Below, one piece after another: positions 17,969 through 27,294 of a DNA stretch of 64,000 nucleotides. Within the stretch, counting starts at the first letter, position 1. Each line of letters begins with the position of its first letter. This DNA is from Chitinophaga agri (GTDB lineage: Bacteria > Bacteroidota > Bacteroidia > Chitinophagales > Chitinophagaceae): assembly GCF_010093065.1 (NCBI RefSeq), contig NZ_CP048113.1:4526001-4590000 (forward strand), in the 5' to 3' direction. A program made the translations under genes and the position numbers. The notes below the pieces were generated by a model. It was not told the DNA's origin. It ran no database searches and saw only the letters and a program-made list of their open reading frames with translations.

Positions 17969-18814
17969 TTATATTGCTTTTAAACTAAGATCAAGACTAA
18001 CAGCATGATGGATCACTGCACCTGCGGACACATAATCAACACCTGTTTTGGCATATGCTTCCAGTGTATCCAGGTTGATACCACCTGATGCTTCTGTTTC
18101 GTAACGACCATCTATCAGCGCAAGCGCTTCCGTGATCTGGGCAGGAGTATAGTTATCCAGCATAATACGGTGCACCTGACCGACTGCCAGCACTTCTTTC
18201 ACATCTTCCAGGTTACGTGTTTCCACTTCAATCTGTAAGGGCAACTGATGCTCCCGCAGGTATGCGACCGTTTTGGTAATTGCGGCCGTAATACCTCCTG
18301 CAAAATCAATATGATTATCTTTCAGCATAACCATATCATACAAACCCATACGATGGTTTACACCACCACCAATACGTACCGCTTCTTTTTCCAGCAAACG
18401 GAAATTGGGGGTTGTCTTACGGGTATCGAGCAACCGGGTATGGTATCCTTTCAGTACATTCACATACTGGCGGGTCAGCGTAGCGATACCACTCATACGC
18501 TGCATACAGTTCAGTACAAGGCGTTCTCCCATCAGTAAGGTATGAATAGATGCTTCTACCTCAAAAGCCGTTTCTCCTGCATGCATCTCATCACCATCCT
18601 GCTTGAATGGCTTAAAAATGGAATCTTTGTCCAGTATCTGGAAAATAGCAGCAGCTACCTCCATGCCTGCCAGTACACCATCTTCTTTGATCTTCAGCCG
18701 CGCGCCACCCCTGGCGTCAGCCGGTATAGAGGCGAGGGTAGAGTGGTCTCCATTTCCTATATCTTCGGCCAGTGCGCTGCGAATAAGGGCTGTAAATGCT
18801 GGTTCCTGTAACAT
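17969..18814 (-). CDS. nadC: Nicotinate-nucleotide pyrophosphorylase (carboxylating)
   Basis: This 281-aa protein shows the quinolinate phosphoribosyltransferase signatures AEDIGNGDHST, LNCMQRMSGIATLT, LDTRKTTPNFR, GGGVNHRMGL, MLKDNHI and EASGGINL. It converts quinolinate and PRPP to nicotinate mononucleotide in de novo NAD synthesis. No nadA or nadB is in the window. It appears to lead the nadC-lipid kinase-SUI1 set. Confidence 0.97.
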   Translation of the reverse strand: MLQEPAFTALIRSALAEDIGNGDHSTLASIPADARGGARLKIKEDGVLAGMEVAAAIFQILDKDSIFKPFKQDGDEMHAGETAFEVEASIHTLLMGERLVLNCMQRMSGIATLTRQYVNVLKGYHTRLLDTRKTTPNFRLLEKEAVRIGGGVNHRMGLYDMVMLKDNHIDFAGGITAAITKTVAYLREHQLPLQIEVETRNLEDVKEVLAVGQVHRIMLDNYTPAQITEALALIDGRYETEASGGINLDTLEAYAKTGVDYVSAGAVIHHAVSLDLSLKAI

Positions 18815-18885
18815 ACTATCGGTTTGAAAGAACGAAAGTAAGCCAAAAATTAAGAACGGTGGTCCAGGTCAGGAATATACCCGAA

Positions 18886-18920
18886 TATAAAAAAGTCCGG
18901 ACTGAGCCGGACTTTTCAAT
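18886..18920 (-). terminator. Terminator after the DUF4783 gene
   Basis: A perfect 10-bp stem AAAAGTCCGG (18891-18900 with 18907-18916) has a 6-nt loop and is followed on the minus strand by TTTTATATTC. Confidence 0.75.
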
Positions 18921-18941
18921 ATCATTCTTAATAAGACTTTA

Positions 18942-19361
18942 TTATTTATTTTCGAAACGTAATTCATTCAATACCATTGAACCACCTTTCATCTGCAGAA
19001 AGAATGAAGTACGGAAAGCGCCACCGGACGTACCCACATTAGCAATACCTACTCTGGAGCCACCTTTACTCTCTACCTGGTGGATCAGTTCAAATGATTT
19101 TACCTGATTTTTAGCGAAGAAATCTTTCAGGATAATTTCAGCCTGTGCTTTGCTGTAAGAATTTGATTTACCAGCCATGCTGATTTCTACAGTATTGTCA
19201 AGGTAGCGGGATAGTGCGCTCGCATCGCCTTGTTTAATTGCAGTGACTACGTCTTCAAAGGGACCTGCTGCAGTAGATTTCAAGTTAGCGGCTGACAGGG
19301 TAAATGCAGTGATAATGACGCCAAACAACACAACTCCAAGCACATACATTAACTTTTTCAT
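18942..19361 (-). CDS. DUF4783-family secreted protein
   Basis: The start at MKKLMYVLGVVLF gives an N-terminal signal or anchor segment and a protein of about 139 aa; an ATG at 19397 would add 12 residues. The mature part resembles DUF4783, an NTF2-like fold (FEDVVTAIKQGDASALSRYL, ILKDFFAKNQVKSFELIHQ, GGAFRTSFFLQMKGG). The function is unknown. It lies upstream of nadC on the same strand, an association I recall in Bacteroidota. Confidence 0.8.
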   Translation of the reverse strand: MKKLMYVLGVVLFGVIITAFTLSAANLKSTAAGPFEDVVTAIKQGDASALSRYLDNTVEISMAGKSNSYSKAQAEIILKDFFAKNQVKSFELIHQVESKGGSRVGIANVGTSGGAFRTSFFLQMKGGSMVLNELRFENK

Positions 19362-19573
19362 CGTCAGTATTTTATTAAGTAGTAAAGTTTTCATCATTAA
19401 AGTGAAATGGGCTAAAACTATGCCAATTTGCAGGTTGCCTTTTAAAATACAATCATAGTTGTATTGTACAATGATTAATTAATGCGAATATATTAATATA
19501 TATTTTTAGAATAAAACCTAACTCCAGTAAAGTTCTTTCACTGCTGTATGATTTTTGCCGGCATTTCAATAAG

Positions 19574-19607
19574 TTTGATGCCGTTTCACGGATGCTTCAT
19601 AACTTTA
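19574..19607 (+). promoter_or_regulatory. Candidate promoter of gpmI
   Basis: TTTG (19574-19577) and TAACTTTA (19600-19607) are 22 nt apart. The 5' leader would be about 30 nt. The box deviates by one base from TAnnTTTG. Confidence 0.35.
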
Positions 19608-19644
19608 GCATCCTTTACTGAACAAGAAAATTACAACCGGAAAT

Positions 19645-21168
19645 ATGGAAAAGAAAAGAGCCATTCTCATTATCATGGATGGATGGGGACAGGGACAGGT
19701 TCCTGCAGCTGACGCTATAGCGCATTCAAAGACTCCCTTTGTAAGCAGCCTGTATGCTAAGTACCCGCATAGTACACTGATCACCTGCGGCGAAGATGTT
19801 GGCTTACCTGAAGGTCAGATGGGTAACTCCGAAGTAGGACACCTGAACCTCGGCGCCGGACGTATCGTATACCAGGAACTTCAGCGTATCAATGTAGCCA
19901 TCCGCACAGGTGAACTGGCTGGCAATAAGGTACTGCAGGATACGCTCTCTTATGCAAAAGATAACGATAAGGCCCTCCACCTTATCGGTCTCGTAAGTGA
20001 CGGTGGTGTACACTCTCATATCAATCACCTGAAAGCGCTCACACAGATCGCTAAAGATAAAGGACTGACCAAAGTATTTATACATGCCTTCACTGATGGC
20101 CGTGACACCGATCCGAAAGGTGGCCTGCCATACATGGAAGAACTGGTAGCTCACCTGAATAACACGGTGGGACAGGTAGCCAGCATCACCGGCCGTTACT
20201 ATGCAATGGACCGCGATAAACGCTGGGAACGCGTGAAACTCGCATATGATGCGATGGTACACGGTACCGGTACGCCTACACAGGATGTAGTAACAGCTAT
20301 CAAAACCTCCTACGCAGAAGGTGTTACCGACGAGTTTATCAAACCGATCGTGACTACCGATGCGCAGCTGAACCCGATCGCCACCATCAAGGAAGGTGAT
20401 GCGGTACTGTGCTTCAACTTCCGTACTGACCGTTGCCGTGAGATCACCCAAGTACTGACCCAGCAGGCTTTCCCTGATTTTGGTATGCAACCACTGGCAC
20501 TGCACTATACCACCATGACCGAATATGATAAAACCTACAAAGGTGTACACGTTATATTCGAAAATGATAACCTGCAGAATACCCTGGGTGAAGTACTGGA
20601 AGCCAACAACCGCAGCCAGATCCGTATCGCAGAAACTGAGAAATATCCACACGTTTCCTTCTTCTTCTCCGGTGGCCGTGAGAAAGAATTCCAGGGTGAA
20701 CGCCGTCTGATCGTAGCTTCTCCTAAAGTAGCTACCTACGACATGCAACCGGAAATGAGCGCATTCGAAGTGACAGATACCATCGTTCCGGAAATAGAAA
20801 GCAAATCTGCTGACTTTATCTGCCTGAACTTCGCTAATGCCGACATGGTAGGCCATACCGGTATATGGGAAGCCGCCATCAAAGCGGTAGAAACCGTGGA
20901 TACCTGCGTAGAGAAAGTAGTCACTGCTGCCCTGAAAAATGATTATACAGTGTTCCTTACCGCTGACCACGGTAATGCTGACTTTATGATCAACAGTGAT
21001 GGTACGCCTAATACCGCTCACACCACCAACCTGGTTCCTTACTTCCTGATCAGCAATGATTTCAAAGGTGCCGTAAAACCAGGTAAACTGGGTGACGTTG
21101 CACCAACCATTCTGACCCTGATGGGCCTTCCTATCCCGCAGGAAATGACGGGCAACGTACTGATATAA
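19645..21168 (+). CDS. gpmI: 2,3-bisphosphoglycerate-independent phosphoglycerate mutase
   Basis: The 507-aa length is typical. Metal-binding and catalytic motifs are present: MDGWGQG (D12), GNSEVGHLNLGAGR with the phosphorylated serine S62, HAFTDGRDTDPKGG, NFRTDRCRE, NFANADMVGHTG and LTADHGNAD. It interconverts 3- and 2-phosphoglycerate in glycolysis using two Mn ions, independent of bisphosphoglycerate. A strong terminator follows. Confidence 0.98.
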   Translation: MEKKRAILIIMDGWGQGQVPAADAIAHSKTPFVSSLYAKYPHSTLITCGEDVGLPEGQMGNSEVGHLNLGAGRIVYQELQRINVAIRTGELAGNKVLQDTLSYAKDNDKALHLIGLVSDGGVHSHINHLKALTQIAKDKGLTKVFIHAFTDGRDTDPKGGLPYMEELVAHLNNTVGQVASITGRYYAMDRDKRWERVKLAYDAMVHGTGTPTQDVVTAIKTSYAEGVTDEFIKPIVTTDAQLNPIATIKEGDAVLCFNFRTDRCREITQVLTQQAFPDFGMQPLALHYTTMTEYDKTYKGVHVIFENDNLQNTLGEVLEANNRSQIRIAETEKYPHVSFFFSGGREKEFQGERRLIVASPKVATYDMQPEMSAFEVTDTIVPEIESKSADFICLNFANADMVGHTGIWEAAIKAVETVDTCVEKVVTAALKNDYTVFLTADHGNADFMINSDGTPNTAHTTNLVPYFLISNDFKGAVKPGKLGDVAPTILTLMGLPIPQEMTGNVLI

Positions 21169-21189
21169 GTATTCCCATCTCATTCATAG

Positions 21190-21227
21190 AAAAGCTGTCC
21201 ACCGCAGGGTGCGACAGCTTTTTTTAT
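21190..21227 (+). terminator. Terminator after gpmI
   Basis: A 9-bp stem AAAGCTGTC (21191-21199) pairs with GACAGCTTT (21213-21221) and is followed by a T run. Confidence 0.75.
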
Positions 21228-21309
21228 ATTATTTCTGTCCTGTAACTATTCGTCAAGCTAATCCGTTTTACGTTTTTTAGTGCTCTCGACAGATTTGCTC
21301 ATGCATTAG

Positions 21310-21397
21310 ATGCGCCGTGTTTACGGCGCATTAACTTTTTTATACGGCTTGCTTTCAGACAGATGCGCGGCGCATTAATCCATCTTCCCTAAATTTG
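21310..21397 (+). promoter_or_regulatory. Paired ATGCGC palindromes and -7 box before a lipoprotein gene
   Basis: A hairpin ATGCGCCGT/ACGGCGCAT (21310-21318 with 21323-21331) is followed by TTAACTTTTTT and could itself be a terminator. A shortened palindrome ATGCGC-G-GCGCAT lies at 21363-21375. Both are followed by TAA. The second sits 14 bp upstream of a -7 box TAAATTTG (21390-21397), where a repressor site could be. The ATG follows the box by 5 nt. Confidence 0.35.
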
Positions 21398-21401
21398 CAC
21401 A

Positions 21402-21974
21402 ATGGATCATCGTTTTTCATGGATACTGGTAGTAGTTGCTGTATGCGTTGCATCCTGCAGCAATGACAAAGGAGGGCAGCAAGGCAATAAACTGGCTTAC
21501 AGAGATCTGAAAGGATATTTTCAGAATGAACTACATCATATCTCCGGGAATAAACCCGCCCTGCAGAAAACGATCATTATGAACGGGAAGCGGGATAGCC
21601 TTACCATTGCTGTACCCGATTCGGCGCAGCTCCAGCACCTGCTGGCCCCATTCCTGGATGTAGACCTGAATAAACCCTCCCTTCAGGGTGCATACGATAC
21701 CATCCTGCTGGCCGACCAATTCTCCGGCAAACGCTCCCTCATGTACAAAGCCAGAAATACGGCTACCGTACCCCAGGAAGTCATTATGGATATTGACAGC
21801 CAGCAGCATATTACCAATGTGCAAATGAATAAGCATGTAGAGAACCTGGTATACGAATACCAGCAAAACCTGGTGTATCAGCAAAACAAACATATCCGCA
21901 TCGTGACCTGGCAAAAGATCGCCTTTCTGCCTGCTCGCGAACTGGATGTGAAAGTCCTGCTCAGGCACCCCTAA
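21402..21974 (+). CDS. Lipoprotein of unknown function upstream of uvrC
   Basis: This 190-aa protein has a lipoprotein signal (FSWILVVVAVCVASC, lipobox VASC). The mature part is predicted alpha/beta, with SLTIAVPDSAQLQHLLAPFL and a Gln-rich stretch (YEYQQNLVYQQNKHI). I do not recognise a family. It precedes uvrC by 16 nt and is probably cotranscribed with it. Confidence 0.75.
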   Translation: MDHRFSWILVVVAVCVASCSNDKGGQQGNKLAYRDLKGYFQNELHHISGNKPALQKTIIMNGKRDSLTIAVPDSAQLQHLLAPFLDVDLNKPSLQGAYDTILLADQFSGKRSLMYKARNTATVPQEVIMDIDSQQHITNVQMNKHVENLVYEYQQNLVYQQNKHIRIVTWQKIAFLPARELDVKVLLRHP

Positions 21975-21990
21975 CAGATCTTCTTACAAC

Positions 21991-23814
21991 ATGACAGCAG
22001 CGGAGTTTCAACAGATATCGCATACAATACCCCTTCAGCCTGGTATTTACAAGTATTACAATGAAGCAAATGAACTGCTTTATGTAGGAAAAGCTAAAAG
22101 CCTGCGCAAAAGGGTCAGCTCTTATTTTGTTAAAAATCATGATAACTACAAGACCCGTAAACTTGTAGAGAACATCCACCATATTGAATTTACCATCGTA
22201 GGCTCTGAACAGGATGCCTTCCTGCTGGAAAACTCACTGATCAAACAGTTCCAGCCTAAATTCAATATCAACCTGAAAGACGATAAAACATACCCTTATA
22301 TCGTCATCAAACATGAAGCATTCTCCCGTGTATTCCTCACCCGTAATGTCATAAAGGACGGTTCCGAATACCTGGGGCCATTCACCTCCGTAGGCCGCGT
22401 ACGCGAACTGCTGGAAGTGATCCGGTATAACATCCCCCTGCGTACCTGTAACCTCAATCTTTCCCCACAGAACGTCGCCAAAGGGAAATATAAGGTATGC
22501 CTGGAATATCACCTGGGCAACTGTAAAGGCCCCTGCGAAGGACTGCAAACAGAGGAAGACTACCGGGAAGGATTGCAGCAGGTAAAAAATATCCTGCGGG
22601 GCAATCTTACCCCTGTATTACAACTGTTCCGTGCACAAATGCAGGAGCATGCGATGAATATGGAATTTGAGAAAGCGGAGATTGTCAGAAAGAAAATTGA
22701 CAGTCTGCAGGCATACCAGGCAAAGTCCACCATTGTCAATACCCGTATTGGTAACGTGGACATATTCTCCATCATCAGTGAGGGTAACTACGCCTATGTC
22801 AATTACCTCCGTGTCCTTAACGGCACCATTGCCGATACCAAGACCGTCACGCTGGAAAAGAAACTGGAAGAAGACGATACCGAGGTACTGACCTATGCCG
22901 TCGGTTATCTGCGGGACGTATTCCAGAGTCTCACCCGCGAGATCATTGTACCGATAGAGATCGAGTATCCTGAAGAACAGGTGACTATAACAGTGCCGAA
23001 AGGTGGGGATAAAAAGAAACTGCTGGAACTGTCCGAGAAGAATGTCAATTACTTTAAGGAAGAACTCTACAGGAAAAAGATCCTTCACCTGGAAGGGAAA
23101 AGTGATATGGAGAAGAAAAAAGTACTGTATCAGTTACAGGCCGATCTTGAACTCCAGGAACTGCCTGTACATATTGAATGCTTCGATAACTCCAACTTCC
23201 AGGGCGCTTACCCGGTTTCTGCCTGTGTGGTATTCAAGGATGGCGTCGCTTCCAAAAAAGACTATCGTCACTTCAACATCAAGACCGTACAGGGTATCAA
23301 TGACTTTGCCTCTATGAAAGAAGTAGTATACCGCCGGTATAGTCGTTTACTGGCGGAGCAGCAGCCATTACCCCAGCTGGTGATCATCGATGGCGGTAAA
23401 GGTCAGTTAGGTTCTGCCATGGAGAGCATTCGCGAACTGGACCTCATAGGTAGTATGACGGTAGTGGGCCTCGCTAAGAATGAGGAAGAGATCTTCTTCC
23501 CGGGCGATAAGGACAGCATCAAACTTCCTTATGACAGCGAGAGCCTGAAACTGATCCGCCGCGTACGTGATGAAGTGCACCGTTTCGGCATCACCTTCCA
23601 TCGGCAGAAGCGAAGTAAAGGCACTTTTAAGAACGAATTGGAGGCTATCAGGGGCATTGGTGAGAATACGGCTACCCAGCTATTGAAAACGTTCCGTTCG
23701 GTCGCTAAAATAAAATTATTGTCGGAAGACGACCTCATAAAAGAAGTGGGCGCCGCGAAAGCCCGGTTGGTATATAGTCACTTCCATCCGGCTACCGGAC
23801 AAACAGGTCAGTAA
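21991..23814 (+). CDS. uvrC: Excinuclease ABC subunit C
   Basis: This 607-aa protein has an N-terminal GIY-YIG nuclease (PGIYKYYNEANELLYVGKAK, residues about 17-36), a cysteine cluster (RTCNLNL ... VCLEYHLGNCKGPCEG), a UVR coiled-coil motif (MEFEKAEIVRKKI), a UvrC RNase-H-like nuclease region (ECFDNSNFQG, VIIDGGKGQLG) and C-terminal HhH (LEAIRGIGENTATQLLKTF). It makes both incisions in nucleotide excision repair after UvrAB recognition. Confidence 0.98.
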   Translation: MTAAEFQQISHTIPLQPGIYKYYNEANELLYVGKAKSLRKRVSSYFVKNHDNYKTRKLVENIHHIEFTIVGSEQDAFLLENSLIKQFQPKFNINLKDDKTYPYIVIKHEAFSRVFLTRNVIKDGSEYLGPFTSVGRVRELLEVIRYNIPLRTCNLNLSPQNVAKGKYKVCLEYHLGNCKGPCEGLQTEEDYREGLQQVKNILRGNLTPVLQLFRAQMQEHAMNMEFEKAEIVRKKIDSLQAYQAKSTIVNTRIGNVDIFSIISEGNYAYVNYLRVLNGTIADTKTVTLEKKLEEDDTEVLTYAVGYLRDVFQSLTREIIVPIEIEYPEEQVTITVPKGGDKKKLLELSEKNVNYFKEELYRKKILHLEGKSDMEKKKVLYQLQADLELQELPVHIECFDNSNFQGAYPVSACVVFKDGVASKKDYRHFNIKTVQGINDFASMKEVVYRRYSRLLAEQQPLPQLVIIDGGKGQLGSAMESIRELDLIGSMTVVGLAKNEEEIFFPGDKDSIKLPYDSESLKLIRRVRDEVHRFGITFHRQKRSKGTFKNELEAIRGIGENTATQLLKTFRSVAKIKLLSEDDLIKEVGAAKARLVYSHFHPATGQTGQ

Positions 23815-23959
23815 CAATCTTTCTTCATCAATACAGATTATTTTTTTGCAACGGGCTACGGCACTACTGTCGGCCGCCGTTGTGTCACTCCCTTGTACGC
23901 CAGGTCCGCTATGCGCCCTGCCCGGCTACTACGACTGATGATTACAGATCAAACAATCG

Positions 23960-24535
23960 CTACGCTTTCGCCCTGAGTGCCTGCGCCATATGGCGCTGCT
24001 CATGCGCGATCACAAAACGGAATGTATCTCCCAGGTTGAATTTCAGCCAGCTTCCCAAAGTGGTCGGGATCTTTATCTGTTCCAGATTGACCAGCTTCGC
24101 CCTGTCCAGCAGTGCTTTAGTCTGTTGTTGCCATTCCATAAATTCATGGACCGTTCTACGGGCATCCAGATCAGCCAGTGGCCGGTAGGCCTTCGGTGCC
24201 TGCATCTTCATGCCCGGCAGACCATTGTTTTTCGGCTTCATCATATTCGTAAAATAATTCCCTAACCAGCCGCTTTTGAAAACAGGTGCAGGAGAGGAGG
24301 GCAGACTGCCTGTCAGTTTTCCCCGGATGGCCTTTTCCATAGCGGGTACATAAAAACGGGAATAAGCGTTCAGGTGATCGAGGCACTGGGCCACGCTCCA
24401 TTTATCGGGAGCAGGCTGTCGCAGCAGCGCCTCATCACTGGCATTTACGAAATGAGTATTTACAGTTTGCAGCAGTTCATCCACCTGACCCTGAAGGGTC
24501 GCTAACAGTACGGGGGGTTCGAATATACGGGACAT
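23960..24535 (-). CDS. DinB-family putative metalloenzyme
   Basis: The 191-aa four-helix-bundle protein has the DinB_2-type pattern DKWSVAQCLDHLNAYSRFY and a C-terminal FVIAHEQRHMAQ, which provide the usual three histidine positions for a divalent metal. The substrate is unknown; some relatives are thiol-dependent transferases. It stands alone, convergent with uvrC. Confidence 0.85.
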   Translation of the reverse strand: MSRIFEPPVLLATLQGQVDELLQTVNTHFVNASDEALLRQPAPDKWSVAQCLDHLNAYSRFYVPAMEKAIRGKLTGSLPSSPAPVFKSGWLGNYFTNMMKPKNNGLPGMKMQAPKAYRPLADLDARRTVHEFMEWQQQTKALLDRAKLVNLEQIKIPTTLGSWLKFNLGDTFRFVIAHEQRHMAQALRAKA

Positions 24536-24609
24536 AATGTGGTGATTTGAGTATACTACAAATCTAGGCAGGGGAGGGGAACAGATAAATGAGATAAGTC
24601 ATGTAAGGC

Positions 24610-24645
24610 AAAAAGGGAGCTCACAAATAGTGAACTCCCTTTTCA
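24610..24645 (-). terminator. Terminator of the gld operon
   Basis: A 14-bp stem (24611-24624 with 24630-24643) contains one U-G pair on the minus strand and ends in TTTTT. It lies about 25 nt past the gldN stop. Confidence 0.75.
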
Positions 24646-24668
24646 GTTATTTTATTTCTGCGAGCAGA

Positions 24669-25700
24669 TTAATACTGCCACATATCTTGTTCCTTGTTAA
24701 AGATCTTATCCTTGATCGCCTGACCTTCCAGGAGACGCATGGTACCATCTTTAATGTAATCCTTGATATCGCGGTTGTAAGTATTTGCTTCCTTGGTGAT
24801 AAAGCTGGAGAAGAAACGCATTTCGAAAAGGTCTTCCCAACTCATCGTAGCCGCATCGTTGTTCTGGTTGTAAACATCAAATTTAGCCAGTACAGGACGC
24901 AGATCAGGATAGTATACCCAGAACAGCGGGATTGACGCGCGGAAGGAACCGTCTTCGTTCATACGGGCGATCATTGGAGCGATACCCAGGATACGAACTT
25001 TCAGGGCAGAAGCTTCTTTATCGAACACCCATATCTCTTTGATCTTGTACTGAACAACAGTACGAGGGTCAAACTCATCACGGGTAGTTACCATTTTCTC
25101 CTCACCGGTTACCGGGTCGATACTACGTACTGTCTTTTCTTCGCCACTCAGTTTGTTCTGAATGTCAGTGTAAGGCATAACGGTAGTGAACCTGTCATCG
25201 ATTGGGTTGAAAGCTTCTACTTCACCGGACTTGATCGCGTTGAGCAGAATATTTATGAACAGCTGGTTGGTACCAGATTCATCCTCAACATTGTACTGGA
25301 AAGGAAGGTTCATCTTTTCGCGGGTATCTATTACCTGCCATATCTTCTTTTCCCAGAATTCATCATCTGAGCGGATATGGTCATATGGAATAGGCACACG
25401 GTCTTTGATAAAGTTCTTTTCAGAAATGCCATCCGTACGCAGGGATTTGCGTGGAGTATCTACAACAGGCACTCCAACAGCATCCGGACGTTGGGAGGCT
25501 GCTTCTGCACCAGTTGATTGTGGCGCTGTTACACTGTTACCGGTAGCGGGATTGACAACAGAACCATCAGGAGTTGTTGACTCAGCTGGAGTAGCTTCGG
25601 TACGGCGTGTCGTACGACGACGCTGAGCGTTCGCTTCGGTTGCCAGGACTACCAGCAGAAGTGCACACCAACCGATTCTGTTAAGGATGACTGCTCGCAT
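24669..25700 (-). CDS. gldN: Gliding motility / type IX secretion protein GldN (PorN)
   Basis: This 343-aa protein has a signal peptide (ending TEANA) and then an Arg/Thr-rich linker. The conserved GldN domain includes IPYDHIRSDDEFWEKKIWQV, DTREKMNLPF, YKIKEIWVFDKEASALKVRI and ESTLF-like FWVYYPDLR. With GldK it forms the periplasmic ring of the T9SS that stabilises the GldLM motor. It is last in the operon, 11 nt after gldM. Confidence 0.96.
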   Translation of the reverse strand: MRAVILNRIGWCALLLVVLATEANAQRRRTTRRTEATPAESTTPDGSVVNPATGNSVTAPQSTGAEAASQRPDAVGVPVVDTPRKSLRTDGISEKNFIKDRVPIPYDHIRSDDEFWEKKIWQVIDTREKMNLPFQYNVEDESGTNQLFINILLNAIKSGEVEAFNPIDDRFTTVMPYTDIQNKLSGEEKTVRSIDPVTGEEKMVTTRDEFDPRTVVQYKIKEIWVFDKEASALKVRILGIAPMIARMNEDGSFRASIPLFWVYYPDLRPVLAKFDVYNQNNDAATMSWEDLFEMRFFSSFITKEANTYNRDIKDYIKDGTMRLLEGQAIKDKIFNKEQDMWQY

Positions 25701-25711
25701 AGAAAATAATA

Positions 25712-27235
25712 TTAGTTAATCTTGAAATTGACGTTACTCATATCTCTAACTCTACCATCCGGACCTTTTACGCGGATGTTCTCGAAGTATACGAGATCGC
25801 CAGCTCTCAGGGAGCGGATAACAGGCAGTACGCTGTTAGGGAAGTATGCGGAGTTAGCTTCAGCTTCCACATAGTCTTTACCTTTCGCGTCGATAGCTAT
25901 ACGATAGCTAACAACTTCGTATTTAACACCCTCGAACAGAAAGTCTTCCAGGTCAGCGCGGAGACCGCCCTGTACTTTGAACTCAGCAGCCTTCATCATA
26001 GGGCCTCTGCTCATACCTACCTTCAGGATAGGGTCAGGAATGTATTTGATACGGAATTCTTTACCTGCCATGCTCTTACCGTTAGCAACCACACCAATGG
26101 TAGCAGTACCAGGTTTAGTAACTGTTACAGAGAATTTACCTGCACCAGTTTTGGTGATCGTACCATTGTTGATTGAAGCGGATACCTGCTCAGCCGGAAC
26201 ACCAGCAGCAGAGATAGAGATTGGGTTCTGCAGACCGATGTACAGTACGTTCATCTTGTCAGCAGAGATTGATGTTGTAGAAGCACCTACAGTGTAAGGC
26301 TGACTGAAAGGGAAACTTTCAGTTTCTCCATTTGGTCTTTTCAGCGTTACGGTACCGGTTAATGTTTTATCACCCAGACCACTTACATTCATTTTATATG
26401 TACCTAAACCATCAGTTGCTGTAACAGCTGCGCCGTTTACAACGATTTCAGGATTTACAGTACTGCTATAAGCACCCACAGCGATCTTAGCTACCAGTTC
26501 CTGACCTTCCATCAGGTTTGTGGAGTTCAGAGACACAAATGGAGAGATCTTATCAAACTTAAACTCGTTAGCACCAATACGGCTAAACAGGTAGTCTACC
26601 ATACGGGCTTCAGAGTTCTTCACGTCGTTCTGAAATTTACTCAGGATAGTTACCGCTGCAATGGTAGGAACCATGTTGAAGTGGTAAGAAGTCCATGTTG
26701 CATTCTGAGGACCGTGACTAGTGCCATGAGATTTACCGATAGTAATGTGCAGTGGCAGTGTCTTTTCATATTCCGCCTTAACTGCTGGTTCATCTACAAA
26801 AGACAGCATCTTAGCTCTCAGTTCTGTAAGTTTCTTTTCCAGCTCAGGACCTTTTTTGTAGTTCTCCATTACACGGGTAGGAGCATCCTGGTCGCTTTTA
26901 CCTTTGATTTCACCGTGTTCGTCCAGACCACCAGATTCTCTGATGATGGTAGCTTTCAGTGTATCCAGGTAGATATACATCTCAGCAGCCGCCGCTTTTA
27001 CCTGTTCAGCTTTCGCTTTATAAGGAGCAGCCTTGGCAGGATCTCCTGTTTTATCGAACTGCTTGTAGGTAAGGTCGTTCTTAGCTGTGATGGAAGTATT
27101 TGAAGTTTCTATTGAATCGTTGACTATATTAAATGCGTTCAATATCTCAGCAGAGACGTTCAATGCCAGCATGGCCGTCAAGACCAGGTACATGATATTG
27201 ACCATCTTCTGCCTGGGATCCTTAGGTAGTGCCAT
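25712..27235 (-). CDS. gldM: Gliding motility / type IX secretion motor protein GldM (PorM)
   Basis: This 507-aa protein starts MALPKDPRQKMVNIMYLVLTAMLALNVS, the typical GldM cytoplasmic tip plus single TM helix. A long periplasmic part follows with helical domain D1 (to about 215) and Ig-like domains D2-D4 (ending VYFENIRVKGPDGRVRDM). GldM dimers insert into the GldL pentamer to form the proton-driven rotary motor that powers secretion and gliding. Confidence 0.97.
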   Translation of the reverse strand: MALPKDPRQKMVNIMYLVLTAMLALNVSAEILNAFNIVNDSIETSNTSITAKNDLTYKQFDKTGDPAKAAPYKAKAEQVKAAAAEMYIYLDTLKATIIRESGGLDEHGEIKGKSDQDAPTRVMENYKKGPELEKKLTELRAKMLSFVDEPAVKAEYEKTLPLHITIGKSHGTSHGPQNATWTSYHFNMVPTIAAVTILSKFQNDVKNSEARMVDYLFSRIGANEFKFDKISPFVSLNSTNLMEGQELVAKIAVGAYSSTVNPEIVVNGAAVTATDGLGTYKMNVSGLGDKTLTGTVTLKRPNGETESFPFSQPYTVGASTTSISADKMNVLYIGLQNPISISAAGVPAEQVSASINNGTITKTGAGKFSVTVTKPGTATIGVVANGKSMAGKEFRIKYIPDPILKVGMSRGPMMKAAEFKVQGGLRADLEDFLFEGVKYEVVSYRIAIDAKGKDYVEAEANSAYFPNSVLPVIRSLRAGDLVYFENIRVKGPDGRVRDMSNVNFKIN

Positions 27236-27294
27236 AGTTTGTTCTCAGGTTTGAATGATTGTCTGTGTTTAAATCAAAAACTATAAGCGTTCCC

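Noticed and set aside
19804..21183. 459-codon open frame antisense to gpmI
   Set aside because: It mirrors the strongly biased codons of gpmI, has no family match, and the product has an unlikely composition.
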